From Gammaproteobacteria bacterium (GTDB lineage: Bacteria > Pseudomonadota > Gammaproteobacteria > SZUA-152), in the NCBI GenBank assembly GCA_021648485.1, contig JAKISS010000012.1:1-58823 (forward strand): DNA of 58,823 bases. The letters run 5' to 3'. This document shows, in pieces, positions 27,064 through 36,258 of this stretch (within the stretch, counting starts at the first letter, position 1; every line of letters starts with the position of its first letter). The notes below the pieces were generated by a model. It was not told the DNA's origin. It ran no database searches and saw only the letters and a program-made list of their open reading frames with translations. The translations under genes were made by a program, and so were the position numbers.

Positions 27064-28620
27064 CTAATCAGTAACAACCTGAACAGTCCGCAAACCATCA
27101 TAGTTCCCGTCCAGCCCAAGCGTGTAACCGCTAATTCCCTTGCGTGAAATAAACACATGATCCTCATACCACAGAGGCACATAAGGTAAGGTTTCCAATA
27201 GCCGCTGCTGCAATTCACCATAGGCAGTGCCTTGCGATTCCAGGGTCACCGCCTTGCCAGCCACCGCAATTAGACGGTCCACAGTCTTATCCTGAAAGCG
27301 CCCCCGGTTTGCACCATTGGGCGGTATTGAGTCGCTGTGAAAAATATACCGAAAAACATCCGGCGTCTTTATGCCTACCCACGATAAACTAAACATCTGG
27401 AAATTACCGGCTTTGATGTCGCCGTAAAATGTCCCCCAGTCATAACTGCGTAAATCCACGTTAATACCCACAGCCTTGAGCTGACTTTGTAACACCGTGG
27501 CTAAACGCACACGAAAGGCATCGGTAGAGGTTTTGTAGGTAATGTTTAACGGATGCTCCAGACTGTAGCCATGCTTGGCCAACAAAAGTCGCGCCGCACC
27601 GGGATCATATTTGATATCAAGCAAAGAAGAATTTCCTGCCCAGTGATCAGGTGGCAGCAGCGCACTGGCCGGACGTGCGGCCCCTCCCATGACGTAGCGA
27701 ATAATTTTTTTCCGGTCAATGGCCAAAGCAATGGCCCGACGCACATCCTGTTGGCCGGTAATATCATCATCCAGATTAAATCCCAGGTAGGTGAAATTGG
27801 AGCCGCGTGCGCGAGCAACATTAATATCGGGTTTGTTTTGCAAAAAAGTCACCAATTCCGGCGATAAGTCATTTTGCAACATATCCAGTTCACCGCGCAG
27901 TAATTTGAGTACACGCACAGTGGCATCGCTGACCCGGATAAAACTAATATTTTGTTGGTCACGTTGCCGTTGTAATTGCAGTCGCCCTGTTTCCGGCCAG
28001 GCCACAAAGCGAAACGGGCCACTACCAACAGGCTGTTGGTTAAAAGGATGTTGTGCAGCAATTTTTGATGCGGGCAGAATGCCGATAACCAAATAACCCG
28101 GAAACAACAAATCAGGTTTGCTCAGATAAAAATCAATAATATCATCGCCCAATGTATCAACACGCTTAATCATGGACAGCGTGGCACGGTGTGGTGATGC
28201 GTTGTCCGGGTTTAGTATAGCCTCGTAGGTTACCTTTACATCTTGTGCGGTCAGACGGCTGCCATCGGGAAAAATACGGCCAATATCGGTCTTATGCAGA
28301 ATGAAGCGATAATGTGTGGGGTTGATTATTTCCCAACGGGCAATACCCGGCACAGGCAGTTGCTGTTCATCAAATTCCACCAAGCGTGCGTATAATAGAC
28401 GATTAACACGACTGGATGTGGCATCGGTGGCAAAACGCGGATCCAGGGTGACCGGCGCACTGGCAAGACCGATACGCAGTGTATTATCAGGTACTGGCGC
28501 ACAAGCCGACAGCATGAAAATACTCAGCACTGAGATAAAACGCAAAGCCGGAAACAGGTTCAGGGATTTACCAGTTTTTGTAAGGGTGTCGAACCAGGCA
28601 GACATTGTAATAACGGGCAT
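27064..28620 (-). CDS. Peptide/solute-binding lipoprotein (SBP family 5)
   Basis: A 518-residue extracytoplasmic binding protein of the DppA/OppA family. The lipobox LSAC puts the lipid on Cys40. Family segments are LRIGLASAPVTLDPRFATDATSSRV, DGSRLTAQDVKVTYEAIL, PVGSGPFRF, DVRRAIALAIDRKKI and LPYVPLWYED. It would bind peptides or similar solutes, but no ABC permease or ATPase genes are nearby. The ATG at 28620 has GAGGAGG nine bases upstream; the frame remains open to 28845 only because it runs through the CYTH gene. The start lies inside the last 53 bp of that gene. Confidence 0.87.
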   Translation of the reverse strand: MPVITMSAWFDTLTKTGKSLNLFPALRFISVLSIFMLSACAPVPDNTLRIGLASAPVTLDPRFATDATSSRVNRLLYARLVEFDEQQLPVPGIARWEIINPTHYRFILHKTDIGRIFPDGSRLTAQDVKVTYEAILNPDNASPHRATLSMIKRVDTLGDDIIDFYLSKPDLLFPGYLVIGILPASKIAAQHPFNQQPVGSGPFRFVAWPETGRLQLQRQRDQQNISFIRVSDATVRVLKLLRGELDMLQNDLSPELVTFLQNKPDINVARARGSNFTYLGFNLDDDITGQQDVRRAIALAIDRKKIIRYVMGGAARPASALLPPDHWAGNSSLLDIKYDPGAARLLLAKHGYSLEHPLNITYKTSTDAFRVRLATVLQSQLKAVGINVDLRSYDWGTFYGDIKAGNFQMFSLSWVGIKTPDVFRYIFHSDSIPPNGANRGRFQDKTVDRLIAVAGKAVTLESQGTAYGELQQRLLETLPYVPLWYEDHVFISRKGISGYTLGLDGNYDGLRTVQVVTD

Positions 28621-29050
28621 CTGCCGAGACCTCCTCACCCAACCATGCAGGCCGGGCAAAGATTTCATCTTCGCTTGCCAATTCGATTTCGGCCACCACC
28701 AGCCCCTGATTATCGCCCTCAAAGACATCGATTTCCCACATATGTGCATCATGTTGCACATGATACCGCTTTTTCTCAATAAGCGGACCATCGGCCAGGG
28801 AATCAAGTAATTCATGAGCGTCACACAACGGAATAGGATATTCATATTCCTGACGGGTAATACTCAGCGTGGCACCTTTGATATTGAGACTGGCCTGCTC
28901 ACCCGCAATACGCACGCGAACAGAGGATTTTTGCTCGGCATTGGACGAAACACTGCTCAGATAACCCTGGCGCATAACTACACCACTATCAGCCTGCGCA
29001 CGCCAGTCATCATTAATCAACAGGAATTTACGTTCAATTTCAATTGACAT
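28568..29050 (-). CDS. CYTH-domain phosphatase (triphosphate tunnel family)
   Basis: A 160-residue single CYTH domain. It begins with the signature EIERKFLL (residues 3-10) and shows the alternating charged strands of a triphosphate tunnel: VRVRIAGEQASLNIKG, YEYPIP, EKKRYHV, MWEIDVFEGDNQGLVVAEIEL. Bacterial single-domain members are mostly inorganic triphosphatases. The start at 29050 (MSIEIERKF) is the family start. It overlaps the following binding-protein gene by about 53 bp. Confidence 0.9.
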   Translation of the reverse strand: MSIEIERKFLLINDDWRAQADSGVVMRQGYLSSVSSNAEQKSSVRVRIAGEQASLNIKGATLSITRQEYEYPIPLCDAHELLDSLADGPLIEKKRYHVQHDAHMWEIDVFEGDNQGLVVAEIELASEDEIFARPAWLGEEVSADARYYNVCLVRHPYKNW

Positions 29051-29775
29051 TGGTAATTTTCCAAACAAGCAATATCGGTCAGCGGCTGAACATACATTGT
29101 AGCGAAAAAATCCAGTTAAGTCCGACTTTGATTATTTGATAGGAATAATTGTATGGAATCAATAAAAAACTAAACTCTGACGTATATATCCAGCAGACAT
29201 TTTATACCAAAAAAAACAGCGAGTTAGTTACAAAAAAGGTCTCCTCCCTCAACTGATGTGTAAGCTGCTGAAAAAGATCAAACGCGAAAAGAATAACACA
29301 GGGTGAAACACCGCAATAAAAAGTGGCTAAATAAATAAAAAACCATATTGACATAATAAAAAAATTCTTTAGAAGACATTTAAATCACCTCAATCAAAGT
29401 AATCCAAAAACTTACAATATTTTCAATAAACTATATCCTGGAAACTCATATAGCCATAAAAATATGAAGGATTTTATGAATGAATATTTATTGTTATGGA
29501 CTGATACCGGTAATCCAATTAGAAATTTATTCTCTGTTTATTCCTAATCCCCTATAGCAATACCGTATTTACAGATAGGAATACCCAAAATAATACTAAT
29601 ATTACTGATGAATATCAGCAAATCACCACCCATCTATCATCCATAAACCTGCGCCAAATACACCCCTTATCCTTGACGACAAAATAGTGGCATGGCATAA
29701 ATCCATACAACTTCCATCGCCTATTTATGCAATGTGAATTTCATGATTAACACTACAAATAAAAGGAATACCGAC
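29051..29775. other. AT-rich intergenic region
   Basis: About 725 bp without a credible gene on either strand. It is strongly AT-rich compared with the core genes to both sides and marks the left edge of the copper-related block. The promoters of the divergent CYTH and CusF-like genes must lie here, but no clear -35/-10 pair or repeat stands out. Confidence 0.4.
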
Positions 29776-30081
29776 ATGACCACAACCAAAAAATTTATTA
29801 TTTTAATCTCAATGATATTTATCATGCTTTCCAGCTTCACTGTAATAGCGAAAGAATACACTGCGAAAGGTACTGTAAATGCAATCAAGTCTGAGTCAAA
29901 AAAGCTCAATATATCGCATGGCCCTGTAAAGGGACTAATGGGTGCAATGAAAATGGATTTTAAAGTTTCTGACCCTGCAATGCTAAGTGATGTCAGCATT
30001 GGAAATACAATAAAATTCACTATTGATGAAGACAAAAAGGGAAACCTTACGATAATAGATCTCGAAGTAATCGAACACTAA
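29776..30081 (+). CDS. cusF: CusF-like periplasmic copper-binding protein
   Basis: A 101-residue secreted protein; the signal peptide ends near residue 25 (VIA-KEY). The rest is the small CusF barrel: YTAKGTVNAIKSESKKLNISHGPVKGL, AMKMDFKV, GNTIKFTIDED. Copper-binding residues H48, M58 and M60 correspond to the His-Met-Met set of E. coli CusF, but the tryptophan that caps copper there is replaced by M55/G56. AAAGGAA lies before the ATG at 29776; an open frame from 29734 is not used. It should chaperone Cu(I)/Ag(I) for efflux. Confidence 0.82.
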   Translation: MTTTKKFIILISMIFIMLSSFTVIAKEYTAKGTVNAIKSESKKLNISHGPVKGLMGAMKMDFKVSDPAMLSDVSIGNTIKFTIDEDKKGNLTIIDLEVIEH

Positions 30082-30391
30082 GAAAAACCCAGCATTGATT
30101 AAATTTTAAATCTATCTGTAACGTTAACATTTAGGAATTAAGTATTTTCCACATTAATTCCAATGAAGTATATATAGATATATTTATAAAAATATTTATA
30201 TAGCAACAAAACACACGGAATGTGCAATTAACATATAAAAAACAACTATAAAACATATACAAAACAGTCGCTATTTTAGACTTAGGCGGAAGTATGTATG
30301 TGCGCATACATATTTGACACGCTTGAAATTACAAATCGTGATTTAAGTACTTGTAAAAAAATTATACTCTTTCAGGCAGGAGAATCAGGAT
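30082..30391. other. AT-rich gap with an inverted repeat
   Basis: No gene is seen. At 30293-30312 TATGTATG and CATACATA form an 8-bp inverted repeat with a TGCG centre, followed at 30314 by TTGACA. This may be a promoter or operator of the Met/His-rich barrel gene; no convincing -10 box at 17 bp is visible. Confidence 0.35.
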
Positions 30392-31528
30392 ATGTTTTTA
30401 ATCAACAAATTTTCTTATAACGTTTTTATTTTAATTTTGCTCTTTATCTCAGGGGCATCATTTGCAGAAAAAATGGACCATAGCCAGCATGGAGATGATC
30501 ATGACATGTCGAAACATGGAGGACACGACACTGCAACATCTTCAATGCACATCCATCATGAACATGGTTCTGGTGGATTCATGTTTGAATACAAATTTAT
30601 GCGCATGAATATGAAAGGTTTATTAGATGGAACAAATAGCACCAACAGCAATAGTATTTCAGCTGCACGTACCGGGTCAATGACTCCAGCTCCCGGGTTT
30701 GATTACAGAATGTCACCAACAAAAATGACTATGGATATGCACATGTTCATGGCAATGTACGGAATCAACGACAAAACCAGTATCATGGGTATGCTGCATT
30801 ACCTGAATAATGAAATGGATATGGTAATGCATATGCAAATGGATAATGGCATGCCAATGGGAAATATGTTTGGCTCAATGGATACCAGCGGAATAGGTGA
30901 TACCCGATTTGATGTAATGTATCAAGCAAATCATCAGTTAACTACAAGTCTTGGATTAAGCCTTCCAACGGGTAGTATTAACGAAAAAATTACAACAATA
31001 ATGGATGGTACAAATTTTTCAACCGGTGCCCCCATGCCAACTGTCGTCAACGGGCCAATGCAAGCACCCTATTCGATGCAATTAGGCTCTGGTACATATG
31101 ACCTGATTCCAGCGATAACCTATAATAAAAACCTGGGCCTATGGAACGTTGGGGGACAGGCAACTTACACACTGCGCATGGGAGAAAATGATAATAAATA
31201 TACATTGGGGGATCAATTGGAAATAACTGCCTGGGGGACATACTCTGTTAATCCGAACTTTACACTATCCAGCCGAATAAATATTTTTGACTGGGGGAAA
31301 ATTGATGGCCAGAGCCCTGACATAAACCCTATGCTATCTCCAGCAGCAGATCCTGATGCAACCGGCGGGACAAGAGTCGATTTATTATTTGGGGTGAGCG
31401 GTCATATCAATAAATATCACATGCTGAGCCTGGAGGTTGGGGCTCCCATTCATCAAGACCTGAATGGGCCACAATTAAAGATGGATACTGTGTACGCAGT
31501 TAGCTATCAATATATTTATGGTGAATAA
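30392..31528 (+). CDS. Met/His-rich outer-membrane barrel protein of the copper block
   Basis: A 378-residue exported protein. The signal peptide ends at SFA (about residue 25) and is followed by a histidine/methionine-rich stretch (KMDHSQHGDDHDMSKHGGHD and SSMHIHHEHG). Further on are methionine clusters (KMTMDMHMFMAMYG, NEMDMVMHMQMDNGMPMG). The C-terminal two thirds look like amphipathic beta strands (TRFDVMYQANHQLTTSLGLSLP, WNVGGQATYTLRMG, VYAVSYQYIYGE). No named family is recognised. Metal binding by the Met/His runs and location between cusF- and cusB-like genes suggest copper handling at the outer membrane. AGGAGAAT precedes the ATG. Confidence 0.7.
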   Translation: MFLINKFSYNVFILILLFISGASFAEKMDHSQHGDDHDMSKHGGHDTATSSMHIHHEHGSGGFMFEYKFMRMNMKGLLDGTNSTNSNSISAARTGSMTPAPGFDYRMSPTKMTMDMHMFMAMYGINDKTSIMGMLHYLNNEMDMVMHMQMDNGMPMGNMFGSMDTSGIGDTRFDVMYQANHQLTTSLGLSLPTGSINEKITTIMDGTNFSTGAPMPTVVNGPMQAPYSMQLGSGTYDLIPAITYNKNLGLWNVGGQATYTLRMGENDNKYTLGDQLEITAWGTYSVNPNFTLSSRINIFDWGKIDGQSPDINPMLSPAADPDATGGTRVDLLFGVSGHINKYHMLSLEVGAPIHQDLNGPQLKMDTVYAVSYQYIYGE

Positions 31529-31930
31529 TATAACCTGATAAATTTTCAAGAAGAATGGCTGAATCGTTAATATTTAGGTAAAAACACTTGTAAATATGAG
31601 TTTTCAACCTATCAAAATAAAGAAACATTAAAATAAACAACCCCGCAGCGGAATATTAAACTGACAGCTCAAACGTTTACGCAGTAAGCTGACGGGGTAT
31701 TAACGTTGCACCGGAAAAAGCCGGTGTCCAGGGGGGCAACCTCTGAAGTCTAGCCTGCGCCAGAATGACGGTATTCGCAGCAAGCTGTGAGGAATTAAAC
31801 CCAAAGAGATTAAATATCTATAAAATATAGAAATATATTCCACCCCATTAATGCACATACAACTATGGACCCAAAAATAAAATCGTAAACATTAATATAT
31901 ATTGATTTGTTTAACGAAAAGGCTATAAAC
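31529..31930. repeat. Intergenic region with short palindromic repeats
   Basis: Between the barrel and cusB-like genes. Two related 25-bp units are seen: CGCAGTAAGCTGACGGGG at 31680-31697 (continuing TATTAAC) and CGCAGCAAGCTGTGAGGA at 31776-31793 (continuing ATTAAAC). CCCCGCAGCGGAATATTAAAC at 31641 is a further partial relative, and ACCGGAAAAAGCCGGT is a small hairpin. GC content here is higher than in the flanking AT-rich genes. No gene is seen. Confidence 0.45.
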
Positions 31931-33295
31931 ATGGACCATAAAAAAATAAAGTATAATTTATGGCTTCTCAGCTGTAGTTATCGTTACCGGTTTAAACCAG
32001 TAATAAATAACCTTATATCAATATTACAAAAACAAGTATTTCTTGCTATTATCATTTTTTTTTCGATAATCACCTTTCGATATTATATATTAGATACAAA
32101 TACTGAAATAAATGCAATCGCATCATTTTCCGAAAACGATGGCATATCAACACCTTCCTTGGTTAACAACTCTTCCAAAGAAAATGCTTTGGAACATGCA
32201 AAAAAACACACCGATCCAACCTATATATGCCCAATGCATTCTGATGTATTAAGCAATGACCCTGGTTCGACATGTCCAATTTGCGGCATGGACTTAGTCA
32301 TTATTGATAACATTGATGGTGAAGAAGGTATTGTATCCATATCCCCTCGAATTATTAATCTGCTTGGAGTTAAAACAAAAAAAGTTAAAAAAACAACTTT
32401 ATATCGCCGCATAAACAGTGTCGGAAATATAAAGTATGACGAGAATAGAATTCGTCACATCCATTTACGAACAGATGGATGGGTTGAGCATTTAGCAGTT
32501 AAAACATTAGGAGAAAGAATAAAAAAAGGCGATTTATTATTTAAAGTATATTCTCCAAAACTTGTCAATGCACAAGAAGAATTATTACAGTCTTTAAGCA
32601 TGAAAAACATGTCTTTATTATCCGCATCACGCGACAGACTAGCTTCATTGGGAATGTCAAATCAGCAAATTCGGAATATTGAAAAATCTAAAAAATCTAT
32701 TCCTCTAGTAAGCTATTATGCGCCACAAAATGGTGTGGTCGCCGAATTGAATATTCGGGAAGGCATGTATGTAAAACCCTCTAAATCAATTATCAGCCTT
32801 GCTGACATGATGACAGTATGGTTGGTAGCCAATATTTTTGAAAGCCAATCTGATTGGGTAAAGATAGGTGATCGTGCCGAAGTAGAATTATCTTTTATGC
32901 CAGGAAAAATATGGGAAGGAACTGTTGAGTATATCTATCCGGTTTTAGACGCCAAGACACGCAGCCTGGAAGTCCGCTTACGGTTTAACAACCCAAATGA
33001 AATGCTTAAGGCTAACATGTATGCTGATGTAAATATTTTTGTTAATCCTAAACGTAATGCACTCACTATACCGCAAGAATCATTAATCCGTACTGGCGAA
33101 GGTGATCGCGTTGTTATTGCACTAGGTGATGGAAAATTCAAGCCTGTTTCAGTAAAAATAGGTATAGAATCTAACAATAAAATTGAAATACTGAATGGCC
33201 TTCAAGAAGGTGATGAAGTTGTTGTATCCAGTCAATTTTTAATTGATTCGGAAAGCAGTTTAAGAGCAAGCTTATCACGCCTGACTGGAAGCTAG
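31931..33295 (+). CDS. cusB: CusB-like RND periplasmic adaptor with metal-binding domain
   Basis: A 454-residue membrane-fusion protein. A membrane anchor lies at about residues 36-53. A heavy-metal-binding domain follows, YICPMHSDVLSNDPGSTCP then ICGMDL (C100, H103, C115, C118). The adaptor core has the barrel-sandwich segments VGNIKYDENRIRHIHLRTDGWVEHLAV and SYYAPQNGVVAELNIREGMYV, and the C-terminal IPQESLIRTGEGDRVVIALGDGKF. It would link an inner-membrane RND pump to an outer-membrane channel. The start at 31931 has AAAGG upstream. No CusA or CusC gene follows; PEP synthase does. Confidence 0.88.
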   Translation: MDHKKIKYNLWLLSCSYRYRFKPVINNLISILQKQVFLAIIIFFSIITFRYYILDTNTEINAIASFSENDGISTPSLVNNSSKENALEHAKKHTDPTYICPMHSDVLSNDPGSTCPICGMDLVIIDNIDGEEGIVSISPRIINLLGVKTKKVKKTTLYRRINSVGNIKYDENRIRHIHLRTDGWVEHLAVKTLGERIKKGDLLFKVYSPKLVNAQEELLQSLSMKNMSLLSASRDRLASLGMSNQQIRNIEKSKKSIPLVSYYAPQNGVVAELNIREGMYVKPSKSIISLADMMTVWLVANIFESQSDWVKIGDRAEVELSFMPGKIWEGTVEYIYPVLDAKTRSLEVRLRFNNPNEMLKANMYADVNIFVNPKRNALTIPQESLIRTGEGDRVVIALGDGKFKPVSVKIGIESNNKIEILNGLQEGDEVVVSSQFLIDSESSLRASLSRLTGS

Positions 33296-33712
33296 TTTTT
33301 CATGTACTAGCACTAGCCATTTAGCCTATTTTTTAAGGAATAATTATTCAGAGGCACGAAGAAATTGCCAAAACCAGGGTTTTTTACCTATTTTAATAAA
33401 ATATTACATCAATTAAAACAATAACTTACCATAATTTTTCTGTCTGAGCAGTTACAATGATGATAACCAACGCAATGACACCTTTGAGGTAAAACTAACA
33501 AAATCAGTCAAATACTGACATTGTCATAATACCTTACAATAGGATAAAAAAAGCACCAGGGAAAACCAGTCTTCGTCAACGAGCCGCGTTACTGAATTAC
33601 CCGGGTTGTTTTAAGGGAACCCAAAAGAATAGGATTATCATCAGTGATGAGGCCGCCCAGGATTGAAGGCCCATCTGCCTATAGCACCGGACGCTTGACA
33701 GGAGAAGTCAAC
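33296..33712. other. Gap between the copper block and ppsA
   Basis: A 417-bp stretch in which base composition returns from AT-rich to that of core genes. No gene, repeat or clear terminator is recognised. The frame of ppsA is open back to 33644, but this upstream part does not resemble PEP synthase. Confidence 0.35.
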
Positions 33713-36124
33713 ATGCATCACTACATCCGCTGGTTTAACGAAATCAGCATCGATGATATCCCTCTGGTGGGTGGCAAAAATGCTTCCCTCGGTGAAATGT
33801 ATCAGGAACTCGGGCCACAAGGCATTAAAGTCCCCAACGGTTTTGCCATAACCGCCGAAGCTTATCGCAACGGACTTACCCAGGCCGATAGCTGGGATGC
33901 ATTGAAAGCGACACTGGAGGGACTGGACCCCGACGACATGGATGATCTTGCCCGTTGCGGCATCAAAGCTCGCGCAATTATTTACGACACACCACTGGCA
34001 AACATGTTGCAGCAGCAGATTCTGGATGCCTACAAACTGTTACAGGAAGAATATGGTGACAGCCTGAGTCTGGCGGTGCGTTCCTCAGCCACGGCGGAAG
34101 ATTTACCCATGGCCAGTTTCGCAGGCCAACAGGAAACTTATCTCAATATCCGTGGCAACGACCAACTGCTGGATACCTGTCGCCACTGCTTTGCATCATT
34201 GTTTACCGACCGCGCCATTCACTATCGTATTAACCACGGTTTCGATCATTTCGAGGTCGCCCTGTCCATTGGTATCATGAAAATGGTGCGTTCGGATCTT
34301 GATGCCAGCGGTGTCATGTTTTCACTGGACACCGAAACTGGTTTTCGTGATGTGGTCTTCATCACCGCTGCCTACGGCCTGGGAGAAACGGTGGTGCAGG
34401 GTATCGTGGAACCCGATGAATTTTATGTACATAAACCCACTTTCATGGCAGGTCATCGTACCGTCTTGCGTCGCCATCTCGGCAGCAAACAAATCAAAAT
34501 GGTCTACGCTGCGGATGATTCGCAGGAAGTCACCCGTACCGTGCCGGTACCTGAAGCTGGCCGCCAGCGCTACTGCCTCAGCGATAAAGATGTACTCACC
34601 TTGGCAGATTACGCCATTAAAGTGGAAAAACACTACAGTGAAAAAGCAGGCGAAACCCGCCCTATGGATATGGAGTGGGCCAGAGATGGCATCGACGGTG
34701 AACTGTATATGGTGCAGGCGCGACCGGAAACCGTGGAATCACAAAAACAGGGCAATATGCTGCGTCAGTATCACCTAAGACAACAAGGCGAAATTCTCGC
34801 GTGTGGTTACGCCGTGGGCACCAAAATTGCCACAGGTCATGCACGTTATATTGCAGATGTTACCCACCTGAATGAGTTCAACCCCGGCGATGTGTTGGTG
34901 GCCGACACCACCACACCCGACTGGGAACCGATAATGAAAATCGCCGCCGCCATTGTCACCAATCGCGGGGGGCGCACCTGTCATGCTGCCATCATTGCCC
35001 GCGAGCTGGGCGTCCCTGCTGTGGTTGGCTGCGACAATGCAACACAAAACATTGAAGAAGGAACAATGATCACTGTCTCTTGTGCGGATGGCAGCGAAGG
35101 TCGGATCTTCCGTGGTGAACTTGATTACGGCATCACAGAAACCGACCTCTCCGACCTGCCTCGCCCCAAAACAAAAATCATGATCAATCTGGGCAATCCG
35201 GATCTGGCATTTTCCACTTCTTTTCTTCCTAACGATGGTGTTGGCCTGGCACGCCTGGAATTCATTATTAATGAATACATCAAAGCCCACCCCATGGCCC
35301 TGCTGCATCCTGAACGCGTTACCAAACGCAGCACCCGTGATGCACTGGCAACACTGGTAAGGGGTTATACCGATGGTGCTGATTATTTTGTGCAGCGACT
35401 CTCCGAAGGTGTAGGCACCATTGCCGCTGCTTTCTGGCCTAAACCGGTGGTGGTGCGTTTATCGGATTTCAAGAGCAACGAATACGCTACCCTGCCCGGT
35501 GGTGTCGATTTTGAGCCCCATGAAGATAACCCCATGCTCGGCTTTCGTGGTGCCGCCCGTTACACCCATCCTGCCTACGCCGAAGCGTTTGCACTGGAAT
35601 GTGCAGCCATGAAGCGAGTACGTGATGACATGGGACTGACTAACGTGAAATTGATGATCCCGTTTTGTCGCCGCATTGAAGAAGGTAAAAAAGTGTTGCA
35701 AGCCATGGCCAAACACGGCCTGCAACGCGGCAAGAATGAACTGGAAATCTATGTCATGTGTGAAATACCTAACAACGTCATTCTTATCGATGAGTTCGCT
35801 AAACTGTTCGATGGCTTTTCTATCGGCTCCAATGATTTGACCCAATTGACGCTAGGTGCAGATCGCGATTCCGGGATTATTTCTTTCGACTTTGATGAAC
35901 GTGACCCCGGCGTAAAACAAATGATTAAACTCGCCGTGGAAGGCGCGCAACGTAACCATTGTTATTCCGGACTGTGCGGACAGGCACCCTCTGATTATCC
36001 TGAAATGGCAGAATTTCTGGTGGAGATTGGCATTGATAGCATGAGCCTCAATCCGGATACCGTGCTGACGACAACACGGCATGTACTGGAAGTGGAAAAA
36101 AAACTTGCCAAAAAAACATCGTAA
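33713..36124 (+). CDS. ppsA: Phosphoenolpyruvate synthase
   Basis: An 803-residue enzyme that makes PEP from pyruvate and ATP, the entry step of gluconeogenesis. The N-terminal ATP-grasp domain starts IRWFNEISIDDIPLVGGKNASLGEM and includes LAVRSSATAEDLPMASFAGQQETYLN. The phosphohistidine domain has GGRTCHAAIIAREL with H424. The C-terminal PEP-utilising barrel has GSNDLTQLTLGADRD and the catalytic cysteine in YSGLCGQAPSD. The start at 33713 has AGGAG upstream and matches the family N-terminus. No ppsR regulator is nearby. Confidence 0.96.
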   Translation: MHHYIRWFNEISIDDIPLVGGKNASLGEMYQELGPQGIKVPNGFAITAEAYRNGLTQADSWDALKATLEGLDPDDMDDLARCGIKARAIIYDTPLANMLQQQILDAYKLLQEEYGDSLSLAVRSSATAEDLPMASFAGQQETYLNIRGNDQLLDTCRHCFASLFTDRAIHYRINHGFDHFEVALSIGIMKMVRSDLDASGVMFSLDTETGFRDVVFITAAYGLGETVVQGIVEPDEFYVHKPTFMAGHRTVLRRHLGSKQIKMVYAADDSQEVTRTVPVPEAGRQRYCLSDKDVLTLADYAIKVEKHYSEKAGETRPMDMEWARDGIDGELYMVQARPETVESQKQGNMLRQYHLRQQGEILACGYAVGTKIATGHARYIADVTHLNEFNPGDVLVADTTTPDWEPIMKIAAAIVTNRGGRTCHAAIIARELGVPAVVGCDNATQNIEEGTMITVSCADGSEGRIFRGELDYGITETDLSDLPRPKTKIMINLGNPDLAFSTSFLPNDGVGLARLEFIINEYIKAHPMALLHPERVTKRSTRDALATLVRGYTDGADYFVQRLSEGVGTIAAAFWPKPVVVRLSDFKSNEYATLPGGVDFEPHEDNPMLGFRGAARYTHPAYAEAFALECAAMKRVRDDMGLTNVKLMIPFCRRIEEGKKVLQAMAKHGLQRGKNELEIYVMCEIPNNVILIDEFAKLFDGFSIGSNDLTQLTLGADRDSGIISFDFDERDPGVKQMIKLAVEGAQRNHCYSGLCGQAPSDYPEMAEFLVEIGIDSMSLNPDTVLTTTRHVLEVEKKLAKKTS

Positions 36125-36226
36125 CCACTCAATTTATCTTTTCCCGATGATTGAGGATTTTCTTTAAATGTACATTGTGGGCAGGCTTTTTTGCCCACGG
36201 CGGAATACAGTGAATATGAAATCAAC

Positions 36227-36258
36227 CCGTGGGCACAAACTACGTGCCCACCCTACGG
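36227..36258 (-). repeat. CGTAGGGTG-family palindrome overlapping the arsJ end
   Basis: On the minus strand CCGTAGGGTGGGCAC, GTAGTTT, then GTGCCCACGG. The repeat encodes the last five residues (RRVGT) and the stop codon of arsJ, so it landed in or next to the end of the gene. It may also serve as a terminator hairpin for the ars operon. Confidence 0.65.

Noticed and set aside
27064-28845. 593-codon frame for the binding lipoprotein starting at 28845
   Set aside because: The extra 75 codons lie inside the CYTH gene in another frame and put the lipobox far from the N-terminus.
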